A stretch of DNA of 64,000 nucleotides from Reticulascus tulasneorum (GCA_001557505.1 LSAX01000002.1:3720001-3784000); one strand, 5' to 3'; numbered from the stretch's first letter, positions 32,574 to 44,674 are shown. Made by a program: numbers and translations. The notes: generated by a model not told the origin, from the letters alone.

Positions 32574-34202
32574 CTATTGTATCTTGTTCGCCATAGCGTT
32601 CAGGATTTCCTCCCACTTCTGCCGAAATAGGGCTTCCTGCGGCGTCCTCATCCAAAGGATGCTCTCCAGAAGTGCGAGAACATCTTCCCACGTTTGTAAG
32701 CCGAGAGCTATTGTAGCCATGTATGCTTGGTCCATGAACCACTGCTGGTCCGTTGTGATAATGGCCGCTACCATTCCAATTGAGAAAATCCAGATACCTA
32801 GTGGACCACAAACGTTTGCTTGGGGCAAAGCATCTAGATGCGTTTTGAGTTGTGTTATGATGCTACTCGCCAGATCATGGTGCGAATAATATGTTGTCCC
32901 GTGTAAGATCAACATGTAGAGTGCCAGTGCGTACCGAAGGCATTCGGAAGTCGCCGATCGCTTTGGATCCCCAGGTGAGAGCGGAGGCAACAGCAGCAGC
33001 CTATGCGTGACAAAGCATGTCAGATCGTGTACCTCGGTACTTGTTATGGCTGAAGGCCCCGATTGGCAAAATATGTTGCGGAGACGTGCTAAGATGTTTC
33101 TCATGGCAGGGTCGAGGTCAAGATCATCGAGAATCCTTGACTGGGAATCTGAGCTCACTGTCGAAGCCAGCTGCCACTGGGAAGTTGGCGCGATCCCACT
33201 TCCAAGGCCCAAGTCATCTTGGGTTTGAAACTGAGGAGATCCAGTGACCAGAAGAGATACCCTGTGCACTAGTTAGAAGAGGAATTCATTTTGATGTGTG
33301 TGGAAGTCTCACCAGCACACCATTCTTGCTGTGAGCGGACTTTTGCGCTTTATCTCAGCAATTCCACCCCTGACGCCAACCATCCGTTTGACTCCGTCAA
33401 TGTGCATTCTGCTACTTTCGACATTTCCCTTGCCATGCTGTGCGCATCAGCGTTAGAATTTCAAGCCAATGCCATGCGGGGTAGGACGTTCTTACTTCAA
33501 TCGCCGCCAAAGTAACCACGGAATTCAGGGTCTCGTCTTGAAACGCCAACGATGAATTCTCGATCCTTTGTCTCACTAGAGATACCGAATCAACCATGAG
33601 AAGTTCGGAAATGGGAAATCCCTTTTGTGCCCGCAACTCTTCGTCCAAGGATGCCGTCTGTAACGAGACGTGAAACAATGCCGGGTCGTCGAGAGCGAGA
33701 GGCCACCACGACACAACGAATGGGTTTGATTCTATGTTGAGGTCCAGAGGGTAGTACTGGAACGCGATATTGGATAGAACTAGGTTGGTTAGTGACATCT
33801 TTGGGGGTGCCGCATCAACGGAGGAAGGGAATTACAGTGGCGGATGAGACGTTGAACATGTATCCGAGGAAGCCTTGTTGGCGGGTATGAGTTGAAAGGA
33901 TCGAAAGACGCATTTGCCAAGTTCACGAGCGTGACCGAGCCCTCCGAAGACCTAGGCATGATTCTCCCATCCCTCGCAGTCCAGCCAGAGGATACCTCGC
34001 CGTCATTCCTGATAACAAGGTTACTGCTTCCTGCAATCTCGGAAGATTGGTCATTTGTATCCTGGAACGAAGTCAGGGGCTCGTTCGCATAGACACAGCT
34101 GAACCTCCTCTTGGTGCAGCGAGAGCACTGGGGGGTCCGGAGATCGCAACGATGCTTCGCTTTTGCACATGCGTTACATGACCTGCGAAGGGTCGCGCGC
34201 AT
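32574..34202 (-). CDS. Zn(II)2Cys6 transcription factor next to the P450
   Basis: Exons: 34202-33836, 33779-33496, 33437-33313 and 33261-32574, giving 487 residues; introns are 56, 58 and 51 nt. The binuclear zinc cluster is at the N-terminus: cysteines 9, 12, 19, 26, 29 and 36 (C-x2-C-x6-C-x6-C-x2-C-x6-C). The middle part matches the fungal-specific regulator style (SNIAFQYYPL, an HIDGVKRMVGVRGG helix, LRYALALYM). The ATG at 34202 starts MRATLRRSC; the frame is open four codons further up but without ATG. It is on the same strand as, and 590 bp before, the ERG5-like P450, so it is a candidate local regulator; that link is inference. Confidence 0.85.
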
Positions 34203-34930
34203 TTCCGAAAACAAAGAGAGGTCGAAGGAACATATGGAGGTTCTCTGCCTTCGGGGTGAGTGATGTTGCGCGAGATTTGGTTCTCGATGTTAGACCAGAG
34301 GAGTGATGCGCTGAAAACAAACTAGACGACCCACCGCCTTTCGCTTATTATTATACTCTGGGTGCTGAGGTTGATTATTAGTGCGGGAGATGGATACCGC
34401 CTTGACTCCCTTGGGCAGATGGAACGCTTTTTCAGGTTATTTCCGGCGGGTGAACTCGCTAAGGTACACAATTCCGTCACCAATTGCCTTGCAATTTTAG
34501 CGGCTGAGGCTGCTACGTGTGCTGTATTATGACGGAAGCAGTGGGCCACAACGCTCTCTGTTTTGCTGGTCTATAACACAAGCTGCTGAATTATGGCCTT
34601 TGTAGTCCGGACTGCCTTGCAGTCTAAACAGGGAATTGTAACTTACTGCTTTCAGCTCTTCGTAAACAGCCCTTTTTGATTGGAAGACCTTTTTTGGGTA
34701 GAACACCTGGCCAAGACCATCACTCTTTTCCGGCTCCAATGAAAACTGTCCTACATTAGGGTATCAGGTTGTGATTGAGATACTCCCACACCCTAAACAA
34801 ACACCTAATTATACTACAAAACACCACCAGGCGGATTAATTAAGATGCAGGCATTTCCCCATCGGCCACCCCATCAGAGTCAGTTGCCGCTATGCCGTGT
34901 TTGCATAAGGGTGCCGCCGCTCCTCGTACT
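34203..34930. other. Intergenic region upstream of the regulator
   Basis: 728 bp. It holds the promoter of the Zn2Cys6 gene and the 3' side of the DUF4267 gene. No gene was recognised. Confidence 0.4.
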
Positions 34931-35317
34931 TCATGGCCGGTCCCGGGCTCCGAGCAAGAGTGCCCCGACGACGGTCAAAGCCGGCGCATAACCCCAGTGA
35001 CCCCACTCTCCCGTTCCAGCATATATCTTACAGACAAGGCCATCCACGAATGCCACACCGCTGAAAGAGATCAACATCACGCCCAGTGACTTGCGTTCGC
35101 CGAAGTAGGCCGCCGCGTAAATGGCCACGGCCATGAATATGTCCCGAGCACCGTAAACGATCATCAAGCCGTCGACGATGTTCCTGTCCTCGGCAGAGGC
35201 GGGTGGTTTGAATTCGAAGAACTCGAGGGCATTCCGTGGTCGGAGGAAAGCGTTGATGCCAAACCCTAGAGATATTGTTGCGAAGACATTGGCGGCGATT
35301 GAGAGGTAGGGGGCCAT
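34931..35317 (-). CDS. Small four-helix membrane protein, DUF4267-like
   Basis: Single exon, 128 residues. Four hydrophobic segments can be seen: residues ~5-23 (IAANVFATISLGFGINAFL), ~49-70, ~77-97 and ~108-124. Between the first two is the motif RPRNALEFFEF, and the second begins DGLMIVYGARDIFMAVAIY; both are typical of the DUF4267 family. These proteins have no known reaction; relatives often lie near metabolic genes or are stress-induced in fungi. It shares strand with the P450 and its regulator but has its own promoter. Confidence 0.8.
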   Translation of the reverse strand: MAPYLSIAANVFATISLGFGINAFLRPRNALEFFEFKPPASAEDRNIVDGLMIVYGARDIFMAVAIYAAAYFGERKSLGVMLISFSGVAFVDGLVCKIYAGTGEWGHWGYAPALTVVGALLLGARDRP

Positions 35318-36130
35318 ATCTGTGTTGGGGTCAGTGGTCTGGCGGGCACCACGTAGATAAGTGACCAGGTATGTCTATGATTACCTTTTAACTTTTACTT
35401 GTCCAATGCGATTCTGGACAGGTGGGTAATGTAATTAGGTAGTCGCGAGGATTGTGGTGAATGGATAGTACCGAGTAATGATTTGACCAACGGTTGGCAC
35501 AAGATTATTGGGTGCCTCTTTATATCGTGTTCTCGCCCGGTGTTAATATCCAGGTTTTGTCCGACCCCGACGGGGCACAGAAATGATGGATCAAGGGCCA
35601 GGGGAAGGGTGGCTGTTGTCGCGTAGCTTGTTCCGCTCTTCAGAAAGGCGTGGCACGAAGTCACGTTATGGCGCGTTTGCTGCGAAAACCCCGTGAACGA
35701 AACACATGGAATGCATCTCCTGCACGGCGTAGATCAGGCAGCCCAAACAAACTCTACTAAGGCCTTTCACAGAGGTGCTTCCTGCAAATGATTGGGCCTA
35801 GTCATCTTAGCGGCCGCGCTTCACGAGAGAGCCGAAGCCAAGAAACCTAATCTAAAACCCCACGAGATCTCGGAAAATGCAAAAAGTCCGTGATGTCCGG
35901 CCGTACTGGTATTGTGGCGGCGTTCTCGGCGTGACTCAGGCATGTTTCAGCTGGCTTACTCACGGTTTGCTTCTCAGCTAGCTGACGATTTGGACAGGAT
36001 GAGACGATCTTTTTACCATTGGTTTGAGGAGGATCTCATAGTTACACTGTGTATACTCCTCTTGATCAGGCCTTTATTATTAAGTTGTATCTGATACGAT
36101 TGCAACAGAATAGATTTCGCTTGAGTTTCT
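35318..36130. other. Intergenic region
   Basis: 813 bp with no protein-like frame. It includes the promoter of the DUF4267 gene. Confidence 0.4.
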
Positions 36131-37303
36131 TTATGTATATCTTGCTGCATTCCCAAGAAATATCTGCTGCTCGGAGGTTGGAAAGATTAATGGCCTGGCT
36201 GAGCCAGCGGGGATGCTGATATCCACAACCCATCTGCCACAGTCGGCTCTTACCCACATCTCAGTATTTGAAGAGAAACGCCGCCTCCTGACTACAAGTG
36301 CAATCACAGAGTTTGTCCCGTCAGGATTGATAACGGAGCAACGCAGGCCTGCAATGTACTTGTCGTCTTCGAGCGCCAGTAAAGGTAGGCTTATGGAGAG
36401 GCCGATGTTGGTCATCGAAAAGAGAGAAGGGTCTAGTTTCTGGCCCGAGAAAACGGTAACCATACCGGATTGCAGGAAATAGTCAGGTTTCTCCGCCAAG
36501 AGCCCCGATTCCCAAGTCCTATTGGGGGCGATCCAGGCGAAAATGCTCTCGTCGGGTATCGCGCTGATTATCTCGAGCTGCAACCTCTGGAACGCTTTCT
36601 GCAGCCCCTCGCCGTACAGAATTGGCATGTTGACATTGAACAGTCCCATGATGCTGTATGCACGATCCTCCTCCCGTGTTGTTACACGGGCAGCGGCCCA
36701 AGACATGCGACGGGCCACCGAAGACTCCTGCAAAGCCTCCCAGTAGACGAGGACGGCGCGTGGTATGGATGTGGCATCGGTGATGCTTTGGATGATTGCT
36801 TCATCTATGGGTTCTTGGTTTGCGTATCTGCTCATGATTTTCTTGAAGCCGATGCAGGTCCAGTCATTTGCATAGAACTTGACGTGCAGCGGGGCAAGGA
36901 GCTCCTGCAGCGTCCAGCCTCTGGTGAACCACCGGCTCTTCGCAAGCGAACGGAAGACATTATTGGGAGGAACATCGGCCAGGTAAGCGTAGCAGCAGGC
37001 TGATTTGCGATAGTACTTAAACATCGAGTTGATAGCCTCGGTCAGTTCGGCGCTACTCCGTTTGTCAATGCAGCATGAGTCGACCCAAGCCCACTTGAAC
37101 CCGTCTTTCCTGGCCTGGATACAGCAGCCGTATATCTTTTCGAATCCAGCTTTTTGTTTGGCCGCGGCCCTGTTGTTAGGCTCGCTCATGTCGGCGAAGC
37201 TCACTTCTTGCGCACCCCAAGTGTGGGAGAGTATTGCATAGACTGGGATTTCGGAGCCAATGAAGTCGTGAAGCTCCAAAGTCACTGTGTCGAGGAGCCA
37301 CAT
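36131..37303 (-). CDS. HET-domain protein, HET-E/HET-D N-terminal type
   Basis: Single exon, 390 residues. An intact HET domain lies at residues ~20-160: VYAILSHTWG, then WAWVDSCCIDK, then ACCYAYLADVP, then SRWFTRGWTLQELLAP, all in family order. A conserved follow-on region ends EEDRAYSIMGLFNVNMPILYGEG, typical of HET-E-like proteins. No NACHT or WD40 part follows; the C-terminal ~130 residues look globular. Proteins of this build act in non-self recognition and can trigger cell death when activated. The domain is complete, unlike the HET-like protein at 20.4 kb. Its promoter holds a perfect ATCACGTGAT palindrome. Confidence 0.92.
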   Translation of the reverse strand: MWLLDTVTLELHDFIGSEIPVYAILSHTWGAQEVSFADMSEPNNRAAAKQKAGFEKIYGCCIQARKDGFKWAWVDSCCIDKRSSAELTEAINSMFKYYRKSACCYAYLADVPPNNVFRSLAKSRWFTRGWTLQELLAPLHVKFYANDWTCIGFKKIMSRYANQEPIDEAIIQSITDATSIPRAVLVYWEALQESSVARRMSWAAARVTTREEDRAYSIMGLFNVNMPILYGEGLQKAFQRLQLEIISAIPDESIFAWIAPNRTWESGLLAEKPDYFLQSGMVTVFSGQKLDPSLFSMTNIGLSISLPLLALEDDKYIAGLRCSVINPDGTNSVIALVVRRRRFSSNTEMWVRADCGRWVVDISIPAGSARPLIFPTSEQQIFLGNAARYT

Positions 37304-38269
37304 GTTGCCGAATATGCTGGTGAGTGGAGGGAGATACCGAACTAATATCCGAGATTCAACGGCGCGATTACAGAACTGAACGCTCTCTTGCAGTGTTTTG
37401 AGGGCTTATTCACATGAATACCACGTGAAGGTGTTTGTGGCTGGTTGCAGTGGTTTACAAATCGATTTATCTACCCTGCTGATATATGGCGTTGGTTTTT
37501 CGGCTCCTGCATGGCATATCGTGTAAGTGAGGGCCAAGATGACTTTGAGATGGCTTGACCACAACCCAGATATATTGCTTCACAATCAGTAATGTTCAGC
37601 TAGTCCATATGGGATCACGTGATTAATTCTTCATCTTTGACCTCATGGGATACACGGTCGACCACCAGCGTGCATGGAAAGTGTCAGAGTATATCAATGA
37701 GTATTTCCATATCTCAACCAATAGGTCGGACATAATTGAGAGCCTTTGGGCTCCAGTAATCACGACTACTGTCGCCGTAAATCTCAATGAATAACGCCGC
37801 AAGTTCTAACACGTTCTTTTAAGATGCCCCAATTGCAATCTGTGAATGACATCCATGGTAGCTAATCAATCATGTTTCAGCCGCAAATCCAGCCGCATCG
37901 TGATGCTGTTATATATTATGAATGTGGGTGTTGGAAGACTTTTGGCTGAGCTCAGTCTTGGCTCGGAGCTGCTTAGTCATTGGTCATATTACAGTTTCAA
38001 TTAGAGCAGCGGTCTCCAACTGCGAAATGCTTTGCTTGGCTCCGACTTTCGCTCAAACAAATTTGTTTATTACAGATTTCGTGCTATGGCAAAAAATGGC
38101 CGACTGCCAGATCGCGCGCTAATGGCTACCATAAACTAGTCTAATCCTCAGCAGATGGCGGGCGCTTGATCCCTCGGGGCTGACCTAGGTGGCGTTCACC
38201 TCAGCCCCCGAACAAAACTTCGACCAACTTTACTTTTCAACCAGCAAAAGATGATCCCTCAAAGCAGAA
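37304..38269. other. Divergent promoter region of the HET and Zn2Cys6 genes
   Basis: 966 bp between two divergent starts, with AT-rich stretches. It contains ATCACGTGAT. No gene was recognised. Confidence 0.45.
37614..37623. promoter_or_regulatory. ATCACGTGAT palindrome
   Basis: A perfect 10-bp palindrome with a CACGTG core, 311 bp before the HET gene and 647 bp before the regulator gene. It is a likely bHLH-type site, by motif only. Confidence 0.4.
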
Positions 38270-40260
38270 ATGCAGAAATCCACAGTCCCCCGACGTCGAA
38301 GACCCCTTAAGTCTTGTACGGAATGTCAAAGAAGAAAGCAAAAGGTGCGACGAGATAATTACCAAGTAAGCTTATCAAAGCAGGACGCTGACCGAGTGCA
38401 GTGTGTGGTCCGCAAACACGATTCACCGTGTGTCCAGTGCACAAAACGGTATCCGCCGGTGGAATGCATCTTCCGTGAAAGGGACGACCCAACTGCCGCC
38501 GACTTGGGTGGGCAGACCCTGACCTTGGACTTATTCCACGGACTAGCGGACGTCCCCAGTCATTTGGCCGGCCGTCTCCAGTCGAGAGCTCGCCCAGTCC
38601 GTGAGACTGCCCCGCCGTCAAGCTCCGGGAGACTGGCTGTCCAGTGTGTAGGAGACTTGGACGGTAGAAGGAGCCAAGATGACCTGCAGCTGTCTAAGAG
38701 AGTGAACGACTCTGCAAACCCAGCGCAGTTAGACGGAGAGCAGCACCATGCGGACATAGATGCTCTATCCGAGAGGTTCAAGCAGAGCCTGGTCCTCAAC
38801 GGCCGTGGAACTGCAGACACTTTGAGACCATTTGGCGGGATAGTAACGGAAATCAGCTCTCTAAACAGCTCCTGGTTGCCAAATACTGGAAGGACTGCGG
38901 AACTTCTCCATTTCTGTAAGTGAATCATGAGCAGCAGATGAAGGGTTTGAGTGGGCACTGACTATCATGTGCTCTTGAGTCTTGCGTTTTATTGTCCCTA
39001 ACATGGTCTCCATTGATGGCGAGAGTCCACCACGAAGTTACCTAAAGTCAATCGTGCCCTGGATGATGCAGTCACCTGTGTTCCCTACCATCAGCCTGCT
39101 CATCTCTTCGGCTATCCAGTCTATGGTTTTTGGCTGTGATACTGCACAAACCAAAGAGGTAACCACCTTGAAGGCCAGAGCTTTCTCGCTCATGCATGAG
39201 TATATCCAAACCCGTTCGGCTACTGAGTGGGCCGAGGAGCTCATGGGGTGCACTATTAATCTGGTTCTGTTTGAGGTAGCTATGGTCCCATCTCTTGAGA
39301 GCCCGATCCGGAAGCATAAAATGGACCCAAGGCTGATAGAAAATTGGCTTAGTGGCTATGGGGGGCTGATGAGACTTTGAGAATACATATGAAAGGGGCT
39401 AGGGATATCATTAAACTCCATGGAGGGTTCCGGAATATTGAAACCTTGGTCAACGACGCGGTGAAGACAACACCGCTTATATTGTGAGTCTGCAGCTCTT
39501 AGCTTTCTCCTTACATCAGCTATCACCCACACTAACGCAATTTGCCAGAGCTGACCACGTGATTGCATGCTCTTTCGAGAGGGAATTGTACATACTTGAC
39601 CAGGATCCAGCGCAAGAGGACTACGCTCGTGTTCCCGACTCGGTTCTCGCGGGCACCGATAGCCCATTAGTTCATTCGGACGTCACCTTTGAAAGCATCG
39701 CCAAGAGCTTGCGTATATCCGATGCTACGGCAAAGATGCTTGATGATGTCCGCTTTCTAACTATATGTATAAATTCCGCGCCGCGAGGAGAGGATAAGAT
39801 CCGGGGCACCACCTCTTGGTTGCATCATCGACTCCGAGCGATGCCTGCCGCAGTCACGGCAACCAAAGACACGCAAGACGAACTGGATCATATACAAGAT
39901 GCCGTCCGCAACGCTGCAATCATCTTCACCTGGGCCGTCTCCTCGACCAAAGCGATGTCCGATTTCGACGATCAGGGCATCCGGCATGGCCTTTTTGTTT
40001 CGGTGCAAAGCGTCAACTTGTCGAGGTGGGAGAAGATATCTGGCATATATCTCTGGATTATGCTGGTTGCGTGTTCCGGCGCACCAGACGACTCCCACGG
40101 AAAGTTTTTGCGGAGGAAGATGGCGGTGGCCTCTGCGTCCATCGGGTTCAACGACTTTCCTCTTGCCATCTCGTGCGTGAGATCCTTTTGGCTGGTACAA
40201 AGGTGGATCGCAGACAAGCAAAAGTGTGAAGCCGAGCTAGCATGGAAAACGCGATCCTGA
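38270..40260 (+). CDS. Zn(II)2Cys6 transcription factor
   Basis: Five exons: 38270-38344, 38402-38915, 38980-39275, 39353-39483 and 39549-40260, giving 575 residues; introns are 57, 64, 77 and 65 nt. Intron 1 has a weak GTGCGA donor, but splicing it is required: it builds cysteines 16, 19, 26, 35, 38 and 47 (C-x2-C-x6-C-x8-C-x2-C-x8-C), with TKRYPPVEC typical of this subgroup. Without splicing, the cluster is broken. Downstream, HMKGARDIIKLHGGF and the LADHVIACSFER region are standard features of fungal acetate-regulatory-like factors. The targets are unknown. The gene is divergent from the HET gene. Confidence 0.82.
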
Positions 40261-41399
40261 AGCTGTTGGTCCGAAGTGCGACTGGGACAACTCATCTCGA
40301 TGGTAGGTGCCCTTTCTCAACAACTAAGCTATTCAACCAAGACAACGCCTGCAACACCTGGCATAACATCCTAGGACACATGACTCTTTACTAAAACCAC
40401 CCGCTATATTAATTCAGTCCTAATTAGACTAAGACTGTCCGCTAAAACTGTCCACCCTCCACGGTCTTCTATTCTTAAGGAACCGCGCCAATCTCCGCGT
40501 CTCCGACATCATAAAGGTGGCATCTACTCTAACCAGTTTAGATAGTCGCTAGGGCCGTTTGCATCCCAAGCAGATGTATGTAGCTGCGAAAATCTCAGTG
40601 TGATGACGTTCTTACTGCCTCAGACATGTCCCCTCCAGCATTTGTCTCAATAGTGACGTCTCGTAGTGATATTCTAGCCGGGATATTTTATTGGGAGATT
40701 CTGCTCATATTCTAGCTGGCAGGCAGCAGTCGCCTTAGTGGCATGCGATCTGGGATCCAACTTTGTGGCGGCTATGCAGCGTACGGCTATGAATACGGGT
40801 CCCCCGTTGGCGATAGGCAAAATTCCGGTAAGAGAATGATGTAGCACGTGAGCATCTAGGCACCTTGGAGAAGTTGGGTATGGCTGGTCTACCAATGAGG
40901 TGTAGGATACTGGCATAAAATGACAAAAGTTTGGTATTAATTTATGCCAGAAAGAACGAAAGGCAATTCATTGGATGGAGGGTGGGTCCACAACGTCATG
41001 CATGGTGTGAAAGGCATTCCGAACGTAACTTACCAAGTAGTCATGAGACTGGCGCATCTGGGCTTCTGCCTAAGGTAGGTAGGCGGTCGAAGGAAGCGTT
41101 TGTCGACAGCAGCAAATTGGTCCTTGGGGGCCGGGCGAATACTTATGACTCCTCCCGCGGGGGAATAGCTTCGTGGTTCCGCCCGGTACGATGGGGGGGG
41201 GGGGGGGTGGGGGTGTGGGGCTGGCCTTCAAGGACTGCTGACGTCCTGCACAGTCTAGGACTCTAGATTACTTTCTTATTAATAGGGACGACGGCGGACT
41301 ATGCAACTGCAGCAGTCGTTAACTATCTTACGAGCTAGAGTCTAAGACTGAGCTTGAGCATACGTATTGAGCAAGTGGCAGCACAGATCAGACAACACT
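40261..41399. other. Intergenic region with a G15 tract
   Basis: 1.1 kb without a recognisable gene. It holds a G15 run at 41193-41207 in a longer G-rich stretch to about 41221, and a TAGG run at 41072-41083. A short palindrome-like AGTCCTAATTAGACT lies near 40419. Confidence 0.4.
41193..41207. repeat. G15 homopolymer in a G-rich tract
   Basis: Fifteen consecutive G residues followed by TGGGGGTGTGGGG. It could fold as a G-quadruplex and may be length-variable. Confidence 0.8.
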
Positions 41400-41734
41400 A
41401 TGCGGGGTTATACCACGGACAAGTCCGCGCCGCCGCCTGTTGGCACGCCGTCGTCTACGAAATAGTCGCGTAAGAAGAAGTACCATAAGCGTAGCCGTGA
41501 AGGGTAATTACGTTCTGCCCGCCCGTAACGAGTCAGACCGTTGTTAGTGGTCCTAGTAACATGATGGTTTACCGTCTAGCTGTCTTATATGCTGCAAACG
41601 GTGCGTGAAGTGCGACGAAGGACAGCTAGTGTGGTAAGTAAGCAGCAGCAGTAGTATGCAAAAGATCTACCTCTTCTATAATCTTACCTAGCTTAGACTG
41701 CCGACGTCGTAAAAGTCTTCGTACGAAACGCTAA
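41400..41734 (+). pseudogene. Decayed Zn(II)2Cys6 regulator, N-terminal part
   Basis: Relic of a zinc-cluster regulator. An ATG at 41400 opens a basic N-terminus (SRKKKYHKRSREG); intact-looking splice sites at 41504/41579 and 41634/41691 then join GCLICCKRCVKCDEGQLV to CLDCRRRK. This resembles the usual GCLTCRxRxVKCDEGxPxC-x2-C cluster. The frame is broken by TAG at 41463-41465 and TAA at 41732-41734, and the sixth cysteine is missing. The odd cysteines in CCKRC fit CGC-to-TGC transitions of Arg codons, and TAG/TAA fit CAG/CAA mutation. This is the C-to-T pattern expected from repeat-induced point mutation or similar decay. The downstream ~1.3 kb has many TA steps and stops. Not expected to be functional. 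Confidence 0.6.
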
Positions 41735-43565
41735 AGCTGATTGGCAAATCTGATATCTATAGCGTTAAGTGTTTGGTCCTGGGACTAAGCTGCTATTATG
41801 ACGTTACGCCTTAGATACTAGGTACTTCCGCGGCCGGTTAAAACCAGACCTTTGGGCCGTCCTGTGCACTGCAGGCGTTATCAACGGTTTTCCCGGTGGA
41901 TATGATATTCGTATCGCCGCGAGCTCTATATCACTATAATACACACCTGTGCCTGTTGCCGTGTCGTAGCTGTCCATGTGCTTAGTACTAACCTGTTGTT
42001 GCGGTAGTTATGTAATGTTGGAACCGTGTTAGGGCTGTAGTCTTTATAGGTTTGCGCGCGGAAATATACGTATAGTTTATATTATAGGTAGGAGATTAAA
42101 GGTATAAATAACTAATATATACCTATCTCGTGGAACCTAGTCGCGGTAAGCTAGCCTAGACCCGCGGCATGGACATATAACTATTATCGTGGTTATTTAG
42201 CCACGTTAGAGGACTAGGTGACGGTATAGTTATAAGGTTGCATAACGCCGAATACTTTGCTATAATGATTGCCGTGAGTGTATATACTCTTATTATGGGT
42301 AGTATTTGTATCTGAGATATTAAAGCTGGAGGAGCTGATGTTATGGCCACTAACAGTCGTCAGAAGTCCGCGGCTAGCGTAGAACCATAACTGGCCAACG
42401 ATTATATAACCTAAAACATCATATTATTGGACTTGACGAGACGTTGAAGTCCAAAGCGAATTGCCAAACTGCCTATCTGATAACGAGAAGCTATGCGGCC
42501 GGTAGAGGTAAAGAACCCCGCCCTGGTAGAATTAAGCCACTAGGTGGACGACTTGGTGCGTAACTGGAGGCGGAGCCCTAGGATAGTGGAGTGGGATAAA
42601 TCGGGGCAATTCGCGGATAAGATCGAGTGGCTCGGCATAGACAAGGGGTTGACGTTGTTAGAGGCAATATGCCGCGAGTCGGAGGACGATGTTGGGGTAA
42701 GGGACGGGACATGGTAGGGTACGCTAGGCTTCGACTTATATCCTTTCGATAGCCGGCAATAACACTAGGCAGATGCTTCGACCGAATTACCGTGATTTGT
42801 ATGTGGGTTCTTAGCCTGGTAGTGGAGGGCTAAGATGCAGACAGTTACGCCCTACGAATGGCATGCAGTACTGATTGATAAGCAGACAACGTTTCGCCCT
42901 TTACTCACTAACACCGGACTCTTCCCTGGATCTTGGCCGAGTTTGGGCAGAAAGCATCATTCATTCTTTCGCGATACACTAACGTACGGTAAGGCTTGTA
43001 CTTTCCATGCCGTTGTAGTGCGGTGAGTCAAAAAAACGCCACTAGAATCACTACCCGCTCTACCATTCAGATGGTCACCACCGACAGTCCTCGTGCTCAA
43101 CACTCCGTTGCCCGCTTAGCCTCTTGCTAGTACTAGCTGGTCTTCTCCATGCTCACGACGCAATCCAGATCATAAAAGCTTGTCATCGGTTAAATCTCTT
43201 GAACAAGGGATAGCCCTTGGCAACACTGCCGTACCTAATATTGTCAACCGGGAGAAGTTTCTGTCCCAGTTGCGGATATCACCACATCCCCAGCCACCGT
43301 TTGGTGGCTTTGCTCGGCGGGTTGGAGACCGCCCTCCACCGAGCTCTGATCGCTGCCCGCCGGCGAAAATGCGGAGAGGTTGTGGCTTGACGGTGGCCAG
43401 ACAATTGCGACGGGGAGTACAGATAGTAATAGCTGTAGTGGTAGATAGATGATGAATTTCTCTACAAGGCGGGGGCCCTTGGTGGAGATTCGCCTAGGTG
43501 AAGCCATGCAAGGCTTATCTAAGCTACATATCTCAACCGGATATCTATAGCTCAGGCAACCAGGC
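41735..43565. other. Degraded, TA-rich intergenic sequence
   Basis: 1.8 kb downstream of the decayed regulator. There are many TA dinucleotides and stops in all frames, probably the rest of the decayed gene and flanking sequence. No intact frame was recognised. Confidence 0.4.
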
Positions 43566-44674
43566 TTAGACTTGACCGAGACTCTCCATCCCCGTAACCA
43601 ACTCCCGAACCTTGGCGAATTCAAGTTCTCTCATTGTCTCTTCCCATAGATCCTCCTGTGCTTCCTTACCCTCTGGGGTGTAATACAAATCGCTGTAACT
43701 ATAAATAAGAAAAGTCCGAGTTAGCTTGCGCGAGGCACAAAACGCGAAAATGTAGAGGAATACACTTACGGAGATATCTTCCAGTCCATTAGATAGCACC
43801 CATGTGTCTCCTTGCCCTTGAGGATGGCAGCATCAATATATGTTGACGCTCCCTGTTCTAGAGTTCTGCCAGCTACGGCTTTCATGGTTGAGAATACAGA
43901 TGCCATAACAGCACCCACATTACGGTGGAGTTCACTCCCCTTGCAGAGACCGGGATCTACTAGGTTAATAATGACATCGTCAGCTGAGACCAGATTGGCC
44001 AGTTTGCCAAGCCACAGATGCGCTAACAGTTTGCTGAGGTAGTATGTCTCTGCAAGATCGAAGTTCCTTTCGTCATCTAACGCCGCGAACAGGGTAGCTG
44101 ATTTATGTTTAGGAAACCTCGCGTACATGGCGACACTAGAGTTGACGATGGTAAGGCGACCCGGCTTGCCTGCGTGCGGCTTTACTTTCAGTATTGGTAG
44201 CAGCAGATGCGACAGGAGTACGGTTGAGAGATAGTTAATCTGGAACACCTCCTCATGACCTGTTTCAGCCCGCCGAAAGCTGGGCTGTTGGCCGAGACCT
44301 GCATTGAGAATGACAAAATCGATACGGGCAAGCGTGCTGCAGCTGGCGGCAAAACCCTGGATCGACTGGTACGAACTCATATCCAGATGCCAAACCTCGA
44401 TCGTGCGGCCTGGGAATAGTTCTCGGAGCGAGGAGGCAGACGCCTCACCTTTCTCCTTGGATCGGACGGCCATAATTAGTCGCGAGAGTTTGAGGCCTAG
44501 AAGCATGCGGGAGCAAGTAAGACCTAGGCCGGTGTTCGAGCCTGAGATTATAGCGGTCTGGCCGGAGAGGTCTGTGTCCATAGGCGGCATGTGAGCCTTG
44601 GCGCGAAACTGAGAGTTGAAGAAGATACGACCTCCACCATGTGTGAGAGGAGGTAATTTAGCAGAGGTCGCCAT
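43566..44674 (-). CDS. Short-chain dehydrogenase/reductase (retinol-dehydrogenase-like)
   Basis: NAD(P)-dependent oxidoreductase; substrate unknown. Exons: 44674-43770 and 43698-43566, giving 345 residues; the 71-nt intron joins DWKISP to YSDLYYTPEG. Motifs: SGSNTGLG cofactor loop (residues ~44-51, Ser in place of the usual Thr), VILNAG (~121-126), a conserved Ser in VNSSVAMYA (~180) and YYLSK active-site Tyr/Lys (Y211, K215). The C-terminal extension ending in an amphipathic helix is usual for this fungal group. The frame has an earlier ATG at 44734, but a TATATA box at 44739-44744 would lie only 5 bp from it, so I prefer the Met at 44674. It is divergent from a regulator gene, a common arrangement in small metabolic loci. 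Confidence 0.88.

Noticed and set aside
42484..43026. Apparent degenerate coding frame with runs of 55-65 open codons
   Set aside because: It has six stops in about 180 codons, close to chance, and no recognisable motif. At most it is part of the decayed regulator region.
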